Assembly (NCBI GenBank): GCA_963817635.1
Contig: CAWFPR010000005.1
Coordinates: 496,001 to 560,000 of the forward strand
Direction: 5' to 3'
DNA from: CAWFPR01 sp963817635
GTDB lineage: Bacteria > Acidobacteriota > Vicinamibacteria > Vicinamibacterales > 2-12-FULL-66-21
DNA length: 64,000 nt
Shown here: in pieces, positions 46,157 through 55,962 of the stretch
Position numbering within the stretch: the stretch's first letter is position 1
How the letters are laid out: each line of letters opens with the position of its first letter
Translations under genes and position numbers: made by a program
Notes under the pieces: generated by a model
The model's database searches: none
What the model was told of the DNA's origin: nothing
Seen by the model: the letters and a program-made list of their open reading frames with translations, nothing else

Positions 46157-47347
46157 ATGAAAAGACGGCCAGGAAACCGCGCGCGGGAGATCTTCGAGAC
46201 CTACACGCGGGACGTCTCGCCCGAGGATCTGCAGCGCCTGTTCACGCACGACACGCGGGACGCGTATCGGTTCTTCGCGCGGGGCGTGGACGAGGATCAG
46301 TTCGCCGGATTGCCCTGGTGGAAACAGGGGCCGTCGCGCATTCGGCAGATTTTTGTCGCCTTCACGTTGAAATTGCCTCCCGCGCGACGAATTCTTTATC
46401 TAGGGGCTCTGATCATCGCGCTCGTCGGCATCGTCCGGCTCTTCCGCGGGTTCAATGCGGTCGAGGTTCCATTCGGGGTGCCGTTCATTCAGGTCGGACT
46501 GCTCCTGCCGGTGTGGGCGGACGGCACGCTGGCGCTCATCGTCAGCCTGTTCCTCGTCAACCTGCTGGTGCTGCTGGAAGTGGCCGACAGGCTGTCGCTC
46601 AAGGGGGAGCTCGAAGTCGCGCGCGAAATCCAGCTGGCGATGCTGCCGCGTGGCACGTATGCCGTCGGCGATCTGGAAATCTGCGGCGTGACGCGGCCGG
46701 CCAACACCGTCGGGGGTGATTTCTACGACGTGCTGCCACTGCCCGACGGGCGCATCATCGTGACGCTGGGCGACGTGGCGGGCAAGGGCAGTCCGGCTGC
46801 CCTGTTGATGGCTCTGTTGCTGGCGGTCCTGCGCACGCTCGTGGACGAAGCGATGGAGGCTCCGGCGCTGATGCGGCGCCTGAACGCCCAGATCTGCCGC
46901 CACAGCCCGTCGTCGCGTTTCATCACGTTGTTCTACGGCGTCTACACGCCCGCAACCGGAGCGCTGACGTACGTCAATGCCGGCCAGACGCCGCCGCTGC
47001 TGCGTCGGCGCGATGGGCGATTCGAACGGCTCGCAGGGACGGGGGTCGCCCTCGGCATGTTCGAGGGCTCCGAGTTTGGGTCGGTCGACACGACACTCGA
47101 ACCGGGCGACATGCTCGTGATGTACAGCGACGGAATCACTGAAGCCGAGGATCCGCAGGCACAGCCGTTCGATGAGGCCGGTCTCGAACTTGTCGTCGAA
47201 CGCTTTGCGACCGCCAGCGCGGCCGACATCGGGGCCCGGGTACTCAAGGCCGTCGAGGCGCACGCCAACGACTCGCGGTTCACGGACGACCTGACGATTC
47301 TGGTGCTGAAGCGTCGAGCGGCGCCGGGGCTTCGGGAGTCGACCTAG
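46157..47347 (+). CDS. Membrane-linked SpoIIE/RsbU-type PP2C phosphatase
   Basis: 396 residues from ATG 46157 (MKRRPGNRAREIFETYTRDV); a TATACT hexamer lies 13 bases before it. A soluble N-terminus (about 1-75) is followed by two TM helices (about 80-98 and 115-145), a short coiled linker (DRLSLKGELEVAREIQLAMLP), and a PP2C-SpoIIE domain (about 165-385) with VGGDFYDV, LGDVAGKGSPAALLMA and MYSDGITEAED, supplying the metal-binding Asp residues. It dephosphorylates an anti-sigma-factor antagonist in partner-switching pathways. No antagonist or kinase gene is adjacent. Confidence 0.9.
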   Translation: MKRRPGNRAREIFETYTRDVSPEDLQRLFTHDTRDAYRFFARGVDEDQFAGLPWWKQGPSRIRQIFVAFTLKLPPARRILYLGALIIALVGIVRLFRGFNAVEVPFGVPFIQVGLLLPVWADGTLALIVSLFLVNLLVLLEVADRLSLKGELEVAREIQLAMLPRGTYAVGDLEICGVTRPANTVGGDFYDVLPLPDGRIIVTLGDVAGKGSPAALLMALLLAVLRTLVDEAMEAPALMRRLNAQICRHSPSSRFITLFYGVYTPATGALTYVNAGQTPPLLRRRDGRFERLAGTGVALGMFEGSEFGSVDTTLEPGDMLVMYSDGITEAEDPQAQPFDEAGLELVVERFATASAADIGARVLKAVEAHANDSRFTDDLTILVLKRRAAPGLREST

Positions 47348-47517
47348 ACCCTCCAGAACCCGATCCGACGGGCCGGCCGGCATCGGCCATCCCGGCGCCC
47401 GTCCACGCCGTCGTGGCGTTCGTCCCTTCGCTGGTCACTGGACCTGTCCCTTTCGGCTCTAATCTGGACCAGGTGGCCGCAGGCACGGTATACCCTGCGG
47501 TGGGGTCTAAACTAGTG

Positions 47518-50161
47518 ATGCGTGCGCCGATGTTGATGAGAGTCCTGGTCTGCCTCGGGCTGCTCCTGCCCGGCGCGGCTGCCGCGGCACAGACGCCGGT
47601 GCAGCCGCAGCCGGACGGCATCAGCACGCTCGTCGGGCGGATCGAGAACGCCGCGATCGCAGGCGACCTCCCGGCGCTGCTCTCGCTGGCCGCCGATGAT
47701 GCCGCGCGGGCCAGTCTCGACGAGCTCGCCACGCTCCTGACAAGCCCGGTCCCGACGCACGTGGTCGTCAACGAGCGCGATCGCGGGCCGCTCGACCGGG
47801 GCGCGGTGCGGCTGATCATCGAGGTGTTCGTCGAGCACGGCTACGAGGCGCGGCTTGGCACCTGGCGGCTCGATGTCAGGCCGGGACCCGGCGTGGCCGA
47901 TCCGTGGACCATCACGGCCGTCTCTCGACTCTCCACAATCGGCGGTCTCTATCGACTGTCGCTGGACGCCGACAAGGAGTACGACGTGCACAACCTGGCC
48001 GTGCACGGACCCGATCTGACGCTCCAGATGTCGTCCGGAACGGCCTTCGTCGCCAGCGTCCCAGGGGGCCCGACCGCCGTTGTCCTCGTGGGCAGGGGTC
48101 AGATGCGGTTCGCGCCGCACGATCTCGCGGAACGCTCGCAGGTGCGGATCTTCTGCGGCAGCGAAACGCTGAACCAGAATTTCGACGTGGCGTTCATCCG
48201 GGTCAACCCTTCCGAGTTCGCGACGACGTTCAACGAGGCGTCGCTCAAGGCGCGCCCCGTCTCACCCGAGGACATGCGAAAGGCGACGTCGATCTTCGAC
48301 GACTACGTCGGCCGCACGCTGCAGCTCGACCTCAGCGATCTCAGCGACCAACGCTGGTCGCTGACGCCGGTGACGGGCGATCTCATCGCCGAGGTGCGCA
48401 CCAGGAAATTCGGCACGCTGACCTACGCGCGTTCGAGCGGCGAGGCCGAGGACATCTCGGTCTTCGATCGCAAGCGGCGCAAGAACATCTCCGTCTATGC
48501 GTCGGCGGAAAAACTCGCCGAGCGCGGGCGCTTCTACAGCGAGGACGACCTCACCGACTACGACGTGCTCGCCTACGACATCGAGGCTGATTTCCTGCCG
48601 GAGCGGGCGGCCATCGCGGGTGTCGCCCGTGTGAAGCTGCGGGTGAAAAAGGACGGCATCACGTCGCTGACGATGCGCCTGGCCGAATCGCTCACCGTGC
48701 GCGGGATCTATTCGCCGCAGTTCGGGCGCCTGCTGCACCTGCGCGTGGTCGGCCAGACCAGCCTGATCATCAACCTGCCCGCCCCGCTGGTCGGCGGCAG
48801 CGACATCTGGCTCGAAATCCGGTACGGCGGGCGCCTGCCCGCGCAGCCCTTCGATCGCGAGGCCATCAACCTGGGGCAGACCCTGCAAGAGCCGTACGTC
48901 CCCGAGGAGCAGCGCTTCCTGTACAGCAATCGCAGCTATTGGTATCCCCAGGGGCAATTTTCCGACTATGCCACCGCCACGCTCCGCATCACCGTGCCGG
49001 CCGAATACGACGTCATCGCCACCGGCGAGCCGACAGGACCGCCGGCGCCGGCACCCGGGGTTGTCGAGGGATCGAAGGCGCGCAAGATGTTCGTTTTCGA
49101 CGCGACGCGCCCGGTACGCTATCTGGGGTGCATCATCAGCCGCTTCACGAGGGGAGAACCCGCGCTGCTCCATTTGACGACGACGCCGCCGGGCGACGGC
49201 GACGTGACGCTGCACGTGGCAGCCAATCCGCGGGACAGCGGCCGGCTGGGCGACATGCTCGACAAGACCACGTCGGTGTTCGAGTTCTACACGTCGATCG
49301 TCGGCGACGCCCCGTACCCGAGCTTCACGCTCGCGCTGACAGAAAGCGACCGGCCCGGCGGCCATAGTCCGCCGTACTTCGCCGTCCTGAACCAGGTCAT
49401 CCTGACCTCGACCTTCGTGTGGCGCAACGACCCGGTAAGCTTCGACAACTACCCGTCATTCTTCCTCGCGCACGAGATCGCGCATCAGTGGTGGGGCCAC
49501 GCGATCGGGTGGAAGAACTATCACGAACAGTGGCTGAGTGAGGGCTTCGCGCAGTACTTCGCGGCGATGTACGCCGAGAAGGAACGGCCCGGCAACGTGA
49601 TGGCCAACCTGATCCGCCAGATGCGCCACACCGCCATAGAGGCATCCAGCCAGGGGCCCGTGTACCTGGGGTATCGCCTGGGCCACATCCGCGGCGACGA
49701 CAGGGCCTTCCGCGCCGTGGTCTACAACAAGGGCGCGATGGTGCTGCACATGCTGCGACGCCTCGTCGGCGACGAGCAGTTCTTCACGGGCCTCCGCACG
49801 TTCTACAGGACCTGGCGGTTCCAGAAAGCGGGCACCGACGATTTCCGGCAGACGATGGAGCAGGTCAGCGGCCGCGATCTCCGGCGCTTCTTCGAAACCT
49901 GGATCTACGGGTCGGAGATTCCAACGGTGAAGTTCGAATACCGCGTGGAGGGCACCAGCGCGATGGTGCAGTTCGAGCAGCGGGGCAATCCTGTCGACGT
50001 GCCGATCACGGTGACCATCGAGTATGCCGACGGTACCTCGGAGGACGTGGTCGTCGCGCTCTCGGAGAAGCTGACCCGAACGTACGATCCCGCTGAAGGG
50101 CGCGGTACGGACGATCGCCGCAAACGACGACAATGCGGCCCTGGTGAACATCGAACGCTGA
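47518..50161 (+). CDS. M1 family zinc aminopeptidase (C-terminal frameshift)
   Basis: About 881 residues from ATG 47518 (MRAPMLMRVLVCLGLLLPG) with a signal peptide. An unusual N-terminal region of about 340 residues precedes the M1 beta-domain. The catalytic domain has HEIAHQWWGHAIGWKNYHEQWLSEGFAQY (HExxH with the distal Glu in NYHEQWLSEG) and VYNKGAMVLHMLRR. One extra T near 50085 breaks the C-terminus; the corrected end IPLKGAVRTIAANDDNAAL stops at TGA 50159-50161, while the uncorrected frame would run to 50730. An exported aminopeptidase for peptide use. A substrate-gating GxMEN motif is not evident; AVLNQ lies near that site. Confidence 0.88.
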
Positions 50162-50193
50162 GACACCAGGGGCGGCCGCACCGGGCGGCCCGG

Positions 50194-50637
50194 CTACTTC
50201 TGCGTTGTCAGGTAGATTGCGGCCACGCGGGCCTCGCCGTTCCGCTCGAACGGTTCGAACACCAGGATGAAGCGGGTGCCGGCGTATTCGTAGAACCGCG
50301 TCAGGCGCTCACCCAGACCGCCGCGGTCCACCTCCTGGCGCCCGCTCTCGGCCGCCCGGCCGAGCCGCTCGGCCACGTCCGACACGCTGTCGCCGATCCG
50401 CAGTTCGTGGCCATCGACGAACGGCAGCACCGGCACCGACAGGGCGCCTTCGGGAATCGAGGGGGGAACACTTGCGGTCATCAGGCGGGAGGCCGGGGCC
50501 GGCGCGCGCGGCTGGACGCGCAGATCGCGGTACAGGAGCACGCCCACCAGGACGGTCGCGGCAAGGAAGAGGGCCGCAACCACCCATTCGAGGGCAGACG
50601 CCAGGCGGGTCCGAAGCGAGCCGGCGAGCGCGTCCAT
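50194..50637 (-). CDS. Membrane-anchored hypothetical protein, 147 aa
   Basis: One TM helix near the N-terminus (about 18-38, ALEWVVAALFLAATVLVGVLL) followed by a Pro-rich linker and a small soluble domain (about 70-147) beginning LRIGDSVSDVAERLG, a pattern like SmpA/OmlA-type beta-lactamase-inhibitor folds. It lies between the convergent M1 gene and the divergent NuoG-like gene. Function unknown. Confidence 0.65.
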   Translation of the reverse strand: MDALAGSLRTRLASALEWVVAALFLAATVLVGVLLYRDLRVQPRAPAPASRLMTASVPPSIPEGALSVPVLPFVDGHELRIGDSVSDVAERLGRAAESGRQEVDRGGLGERLTRFYEYAGTRFILVFEPFERNGEARVAAIYLTTQK

Positions 50638-50747
50638 ACGGCCTCCTCGGTGGAAAAAGGGGCCAGAAACGCCGACGAGATCGAGGCCACTCTAGGCCTC
50701 TCCGCGAGGGGTGTCAAGAATCCCGTCTGATATATCATTGAAAAGTT

Positions 50748-52541
50748 ATGGAAACCGTCACGCTGACGATAGACGGCCGGCAAGTCACGGTCGAAAAAGG
50801 CAAAACCGTCCTCCAGGCCGCCATCGAGAGCGGTATCAAGATTCCGTATTACTGCTACCACCCCGGCCTCGGAATCGACGGGTCGTGCCGCGTCTGCATC
50901 GTCAAGATCGAGAAGATGGCGAAACTGCAGACCTCCTGCTCGAGCCCGGTGGCCGAAGGGATGGTCGTGCACACGCAGACGCCGGAAGTCGCCGAAGCCC
51001 GCGCGAGCGTGTTCGAGTTCCTCCTCATCAATCACCCCCTCGACTGTCCTGTCTGCGACAAGGGCGGCGAATGCCCGCTTCAGGATTTCTCGTACAGCTA
51101 CGGGCCCAACGAGAGCCGGATGGAGTTTCCGCGCCGCGTGTTCGACGGCGAGGGCGTGCGCGCCGACGTCGACTTCGGTCCGACGCTGATGCTCAACCGG
51201 AACCGGTGCATCCTCTGCACGCGGTGCGTCCGCTTCATGCGCGACGTCGAGACCGATGCGCAGATCAACATCACCGACCGCGGTTACGGCAGCGAGATCG
51301 CGACGTTCCAGGAAGAAGGCGTGCATTCGCTGCTGTCGGGCAACCTGATGGACGTCTGCCCGGTCGGCGCCATCACGACCAAGGACTACCGGTTCAAGTC
51401 GCGTCCGTGGGACAACCCCGAAGCCGTCGACACGATCTGCACGCTCTGCGAAAAGGGCTGCAACACCACGGCGTGGATCAAGGCGAAGCCGGAGTGGGCC
51501 AAGGGCGCGCAGCTCATCCGGACGACACCGCGGTTCAATCCGGACATCAACGGCTACTGGATGTGCGACATCGGCCGCTTCGACTATCGCTGGATCGAGA
51601 GTGACGAGCGCCTTCACCGCCCGCTCCTTCGCAACGAGGCCGGTACGCTCGAGCCGACCGACTGGAACAACGCCTTGTCGAAACTCGCCGATCGGGTCAC
51701 CGCCGCGGGCGGCCCGTCGTCGATTCGCTTCTTCGTGTCGGCGCATGCGTCGGTCGAGGAGCTGTTCCTCGTCGGCCGCCTCGGCGGGGCGTTCGCGCTT
51801 CCTGAATCGGCCATCGCGATCAGCTGGCGCCGGCGCGAGAAGCCGCAGCCGCCCAACGCGACGTTCAGGATCCCGGCAGACGACGCCCCGAACATCGCAG
51901 GTGCGCGCGACATGGGCTTTCCGGTCAAGACGACGCCGGACGGAACCGCCGACGTCGCGGCGTTCCGGGCCGAGGTCGAACAGGGTCGGGTACCGGCGCT
52001 TTACGTGTTCGATCCGGGTCCCGAGGGATACATCGGCGACGTCTCGTGGATCGTCGAGGCGAGGCGCTCGGGCACACTACCGCTTCTCATCGTGCACGGC
52101 GTGTTGATGACGGCGCTCGCAAAAGCCGCCGACATCGTGCTGCCGGGGTCTGCGTGGGTGGAGAAGGAGGCGGCGTACATGAACGGGCAGGGGCGGCTCC
52201 AGGGCGCCGCACGCGCAATCGCGGCCCCGGGAGACGCGCTGGAAGACTGGCAGGTCTTCGTCAACGTCGGCCGGGCGCTGGGCGTCCCGCTGACCTACAC
52301 GGGGAGCGGCGCTATCCGAGGCGAGATCGCCGCCGCCATGTCGGCCAATCCGACCTACGCCGCGCTCGCCGATCTCGCCTTCGCCCGGCCGGTACCGGCG
52401 CGGAACTGGCTCCAGGCGTCCAATCCATCGGAGCGGTGGAAGTGGGATTTCATGTTCCAGGACCTGCCGCCGGTGAAGTTCGCCGGGACGCCCCGTGCGA
52501 CCGCTGCCGCGGGAGTGATTCCGCTTCAGAAGATCGACTAG
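50748..52541 (+). CDS. NuoG-like NADH dehydrogenase/hydrogenase iron-sulfur subunit
   Basis: 597 residues, intact. The N-terminal [2Fe-2S] domain has YYCYHPGLGIDGSCRVCIV and QTSC. The His-Cys cluster region is HPLDCPVCDKGGECPLQD. The [4Fe-4S] region has CILCTRCVRF and DVCPVGAIT. The molybdopterin-like domain begins CTLCEKGCNT and is shortened compared with the roughly 900-residue E. coli NuoG, ending near LPGSAWVEKEAAYMNGQGR. No other complex I or hydrogenase gene is near, so its partners are elsewhere in the genome. Start ATG 50748; TATATC lies 11 bases before it. Confidence 0.85.
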   Translation: METVTLTIDGRQVTVEKGKTVLQAAIESGIKIPYYCYHPGLGIDGSCRVCIVKIEKMAKLQTSCSSPVAEGMVVHTQTPEVAEARASVFEFLLINHPLDCPVCDKGGECPLQDFSYSYGPNESRMEFPRRVFDGEGVRADVDFGPTLMLNRNRCILCTRCVRFMRDVETDAQINITDRGYGSEIATFQEEGVHSLLSGNLMDVCPVGAITTKDYRFKSRPWDNPEAVDTICTLCEKGCNTTAWIKAKPEWAKGAQLIRTTPRFNPDINGYWMCDIGRFDYRWIESDERLHRPLLRNEAGTLEPTDWNNALSKLADRVTAAGGPSSIRFFVSAHASVEELFLVGRLGGAFALPESAIAISWRRREKPQPPNATFRIPADDAPNIAGARDMGFPVKTTPDGTADVAAFRAEVEQGRVPALYVFDPGPEGYIGDVSWIVEARRSGTLPLLIVHGVLMTALAKAADIVLPGSAWVEKEAAYMNGQGRLQGAARAIAAPGDALEDWQVFVNVGRALGVPLTYTGSGAIRGEIAAAMSANPTYAALADLAFARPVPARNWLQASNPSERWKWDFMFQDLPPVKFAGTPRATAAAGVIPLQKID

Positions 52542-52558
52542 GACGACGGCTGGCCGGA

Positions 52559-54310
52559 ATGATGGTGAAGCGCATCCTCGTTTCCGCTCTGATCGTGCTG
52601 GCGGTCGCGGGGGCTCACGCTCAGGTCTCGCGCCCCAGGGCCGAGGTCACGCCGCTCGTGGAAGGGCCGGCCCGGGCCGGCGCGGACGTCCGGACTGCGC
52701 TCCGGGTCGCCGTCCCGGAAGGGCTGCACACCCAGTCGAACAAGCCGAACGACCCGACGCTCATTCCCACGACGCTCACAATCGATCCGCCGGCCGGCGT
52801 CGCGGTCGAGGAAATCGTCTGGCCCACGCCGATCCAGCTGGAGCAGGCCGGCGCCGACCAGCCGCTCGCCGTCTTCGAGCGCGAGTTCCTCATCGGCGTC
52901 CGACTGTCGGTGCCACCTTCGGCGGCCGGAACCGATATCACGGTGCCGGCGAAACTGCGGTACCAGGCGTGCGACGCCAACCTGTGTTATGCGCCCGCCA
53001 CCGCCGCCGCAGAGTGGGTGATTCATGTCGTGGCGGCTGGCGCGGCAGCGACGCCGGATCCCGCGCAATCGAGCGCCTTCGCGACCATCCGGTTCGGGTC
53101 TGGCGACAGCCCGGCGGCGCCGCCGTCTCCGGAAGGCGGACAGCCTGTCGCAACCGATGCGCCTCCGGTTCCTGCCGCCGATGACGCGCTGCTCGAAGGG
53201 TTCACGATCGCCGGGACGACCGGTGGCTACCAGAACGTCTCGGATTTCCTCGACTTCATCCACCGCGCGGAAGCTGGCATCCAGACGCGAGGCATGTTCG
53301 AAGGGCGCGGGCCGTTCGCGATTCTGATCCTCGTGCTGCTGGGCGGCCTCGCGCTGAATCTCACACCGTGCGTGCTGCCGATGATTCCGATCAACCTGGC
53401 CATCATCGGGGCCGGAGCCCAGGCCCAGTCGCGCGCCAGGGGCTTCCTGCTCGGGAGCGCCTATGGCGCCGCAATGGCCGTGGTGTACGGAACGCTGGGG
53501 CTCGTGGTCGTCCTGACCGCCGGCACGTTCGGGACCATCAACTCCTCTCCGTGGTTCAACCTCGGCATCGCGATTCTCTTCGTCGTGCTTGGCCTCGCGA
53601 TGTTCGACGTCCTGCTCATCGACTTCTCGAAATACTCCACGAAGTTCACCGGCAGCGGCAGCCGCGGGAGCGTCCTGCTCGCCTTCAGTATGGGCGCGGT
53701 GGCGGCCCTGCTCGCGGGTGCCTGCGTCGCGCCGGTCGTCATTCAGGTCGTCCTGTTCTCGAGCAATCTTTACGCGACCGGCACGACGCTTGCGCTCGCC
53801 CTGCCGTTCTGCCTCGGCGTCGGGATGGCGATCCCGTGGCCGATCGCCGGTGCCGGCCTGGCGTCGCTGCCGAAGCCGGGGATGTGGATGGTGCGCGTGA
53901 AGCAGGCCTTCGGCGTCTTCATCATCGCGACCGCCATGTACTACGGCTACGAGGCGTATGCGATTTTCGCGAACCGCTGGGTCGATCCGGCCGTCGTCGC
54001 GTCGAGCGTTCAGGAACAGCTCAAGGCCGGCTGGCAGTCATCACTCGCCGAAGGGCTGGCTATCGCCAGACGCGACAACAAGCCGGTCCTCATCGACATG
54101 TGGGCCACGTGGTGCAAGAACTGCCTGACGATGGACCGGACCACGCTCGCGAATGCCGATGTGAAGGATGCACTGTCGGGTTACGTGAAGATCAAGTATC
54201 AGGCCGAAGATCCGGACGGGGAGCCGGCGAGATCGCTGCTGCGACGCCTCTCCGCGCCCGGCCTGCCCGCCTACGCTATCCTGAAGCCGAAGGCTGCGCC
54301 CGGACGCTGA
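52559..54310 (+). CDS. DsbD-like thiol:disulfide interchange protein
   Basis: 583 residues from ATG 52559 (MMVKRILVSALIVLAVAG), 15 bases after the NuoG-like stop. Domains: an exported DsbD-alpha-like beta domain (about 25-165, with CDANLCYAPA), CcdA-type TM domain with LNLTPCVLPMIPINL and LLAGACVAPVVIQV (the two membrane Cys), and a C-terminal thioredoxin domain with WATWCKNCLTMD. It carries electrons from cytoplasmic thioredoxin to periplasmic thiol proteins. Earlier in-frame sequence back to 52046 overlaps the NuoG gene and is rejected. Confidence 0.9.
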   Translation: MMVKRILVSALIVLAVAGAHAQVSRPRAEVTPLVEGPARAGADVRTALRVAVPEGLHTQSNKPNDPTLIPTTLTIDPPAGVAVEEIVWPTPIQLEQAGADQPLAVFEREFLIGVRLSVPPSAAGTDITVPAKLRYQACDANLCYAPATAAAEWVIHVVAAGAAATPDPAQSSAFATIRFGSGDSPAAPPSPEGGQPVATDAPPVPAADDALLEGFTIAGTTGGYQNVSDFLDFIHRAEAGIQTRGMFEGRGPFAILILVLLGGLALNLTPCVLPMIPINLAIIGAGAQAQSRARGFLLGSAYGAAMAVVYGTLGLVVVLTAGTFGTINSSPWFNLGIAILFVVLGLAMFDVLLIDFSKYSTKFTGSGSRGSVLLAFSMGAVAALLAGACVAPVVIQVVLFSSNLYATGTTLALALPFCLGVGMAIPWPIAGAGLASLPKPGMWMVRVKQAFGVFIIATAMYYGYEAYAIFANRWVDPAVVASSVQEQLKAGWQSSLAEGLAIARRDNKPVLIDMWATWCKNCLTMDRTTLANADVKDALSGYVKIKYQAEDPDGEPARSLLRRLSAPGLPAYAILKPKAAPGR

Positions 54311-54356
54311 TCGGATCGCGACTCCCCTGCTCCACCCATCCAGGGGCCGGCAGCAG

Positions 54357-55022
54357 TCACGTGTGCAGGTTGATCACGTCAATCACCTCGTTGTGGTTGC
54401 GTGCGGCTGCCCGCGCCAACGGCGTCCTGTCTTCGGCGTCCACCGCATGCGGGTCGGCGCCACGGTCGAGCAGCGCCCTGACGACCGGCACCGCGCCGGC
54501 TTCCGCCGCGATGTGCAGCGGCGTGTGGCCGCCGGCGTCGGCGACGCTCACCGGCGCGCCGCGCTCGACGAGCAGCAGCGACGTCTCGCCGTGCCCGCCG
54601 GCCACGGCTGCATGCAGCGGCGTGTTCCTCAGGGAATTGCTGGAAACGGCAGACGTGTCGGCGCCGGCGTCGAGGAGCCGTTCGACGGCGGCCGTCTGAC
54701 CGAAGAAGGCCGCCAGGTGGAGCGGCGTCCACCCGTCGTAGGCGATCAGGCCGACCGCTGAAGGGTTCGCGGTCAGCTCGGCCTCGAGCGCATCGAGGCG
54801 CCCGGTAGCCGCCGCCGCGAAGATGTCAACAGGAGCGCCGGCGTCCACAAGCGCCGAGACGACGGCGTGATGTCCGCGGTAAAGGGCGGCCATCAGCGGT
54901 GTTTCACCGTCGTCCGCGCGCTCGCCGGCGAGCCTGGGATTGTCCGCCAGCAGACGCCTGATGTCGTCAAGGCGCCCGTCCTTCGCGGCCTGGAGTATGT
55001 CGTCCTGTTCCATCGCGTTCAC
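54357..55022 (-). CDS. Ankyrin-repeat protein
   Basis: 221 residues with about six ankyrin repeats (GETPLMAALYRGHHAVVSALVDAG, GWTPLHLAAFFGQTAAVERLLDAG, GHTPLHIAAEAGAVPVVRALLDRG). No signal peptide or other domain. Start GTG 55022 overlaps the lipid-kinase stop as GTGA; ATG at 55013 is an alternative. Protein-interaction scaffold of unknown partner. Coupled to the diacylglycerol-kinase-like gene. Confidence 0.85.
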   Translation of the reverse strand: MNAMEQDDILQAAKDGRLDDIRRLLADNPRLAGERADDGETPLMAALYRGHHAVVSALVDAGAPVDIFAAAATGRLDALEAELTANPSAVGLIAYDGWTPLHLAAFFGQTAAVERLLDAGADTSAVSSNSLRNTPLHAAVAGGHGETSLLLVERGAPVSVADAGGHTPLHIAAEAGAVPVVRALLDRGADPHAVDAEDRTPLARAAARNHNEVIDVINLHT

Positions 55023-55906
55023 CGTGCCCGTACTTTCAGCGCACCCGCGCGTATGCTGACCTCGATGCGGTCGGTCGCCAGCGACGGCTCGCCGTCCACG
55101 TGAAAATCAATCGGTCCTGGCGCTTCGATGACGGCCCGGTGGACCCGGCGGGCCGTGACGCGCGGCGCGAGGTGCGCGGTGCCGAGCGCCAGATGTCTTG
55201 CGTGCCAGAACCGGGCCAGCACGGACCGCTCGTCCACGACGAACGCCTCCAGCCAGCCGTCGTCGAGCTCGGCCATGGGCGCGATTCGAGCGCCAATCCC
55301 GTATTCACGGCCATTTGCGAACGCAATGAGCAATGCGTGCACGTCCTGCCGATCTTCGTCGAGATCGAGTCGGTAGTTCGACGCCCGGTAGCGGCACCCT
55401 TCGCGGACGCCGATCATGACATACGGCCAGCCGCCCCGTCGTCGTCCGATCCGGGCATTGAACAGTTTCGCGACACGGGCGTCGAACCCGATTCCGGCGA
55501 TGTTGAAGAACGGGCGTCCGGCGATGACGCCGGCGTCGATGGCGCGGGTGCGGCCGTCGAAGGCCACGGCGAGTGCGGCAGGTGGATCGCGGGGCGCGGC
55601 CAGCGCGGCGGCGAGACCGTTGCCCGACCCGGCCGGCACCACGCCGAGGATCGTGTCCGTATCGAGCAGGGCGGATCCGATCTCGTTCAGCGTTCCATCG
55701 CCGCCCCAGGCAATCACCAGTCCCACGTTCGCCGCCGCGGCGTTTGCGGCCAGCTCGCGTGCGTGACCCGCGCCTTCGGTCAGGTGAATGTCGGCGTGCA
55801 GCCCTCGACGTTCCGCCTCGGCGCGGACGAGCGACACACGCTCGGAGCGGACAGCGGGAGTTGCGCCGGCGCCGGAGATCGGATTGATGATGGCGACGAC
55901 AGACAT
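55019..55906 (-). CDS. Diacylglycerol/sphingosine kinase-like lipid kinase (DagK/YegS family)
   Basis: 295 residues. IINPISGAGATP, VIAWGGDGTLNEIGSALLDT (the GGDGT nucleotide motif) and LGVVPAGSGNGLAAAL are the DAGK-cat signatures; the C-terminal domain follows. It phosphorylates a membrane lipid such as diacylglycerol in the family; the substrate here is not determined. It is divergent from the membrane GAF-protein gene, sharing a short 56-bp intergenic region. Confidence 0.9.
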   Translation of the reverse strand: MSVVAIINPISGAGATPAVRSERVSLVRAEAERRGLHADIHLTEGAGHARELAANAAAANVGLVIAWGGDGTLNEIGSALLDTDTILGVVPAGSGNGLAAALAAPRDPPAALAVAFDGRTRAIDAGVIAGRPFFNIAGIGFDARVAKLFNARIGRRRGGWPYVMIGVREGCRYRASNYRLDLDEDRQDVHALLIAFANGREYGIGARIAPMAELDDGWLEAFVVDERSVLARFWHARHLALGTAHLAPRVTARRVHRAVIEAPGPIDFHVDGEPSLATDRIEVSIRAGALKVRAR

Positions 55907-55962
55907 GGGTGAAGAACCTTGCTATAGTAACGTCCAATTCGTTCGTCTGGAGGAAACGATTC

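Noticed and set aside
47413..50730. 1105-codon reading of the M1 peptidase
   Set aside because: The last 190 codons run antisense through another gene. Correcting one inserted base gives a normal M1 ending at 50161, and the N-terminal 35 codons precede the signal peptide.
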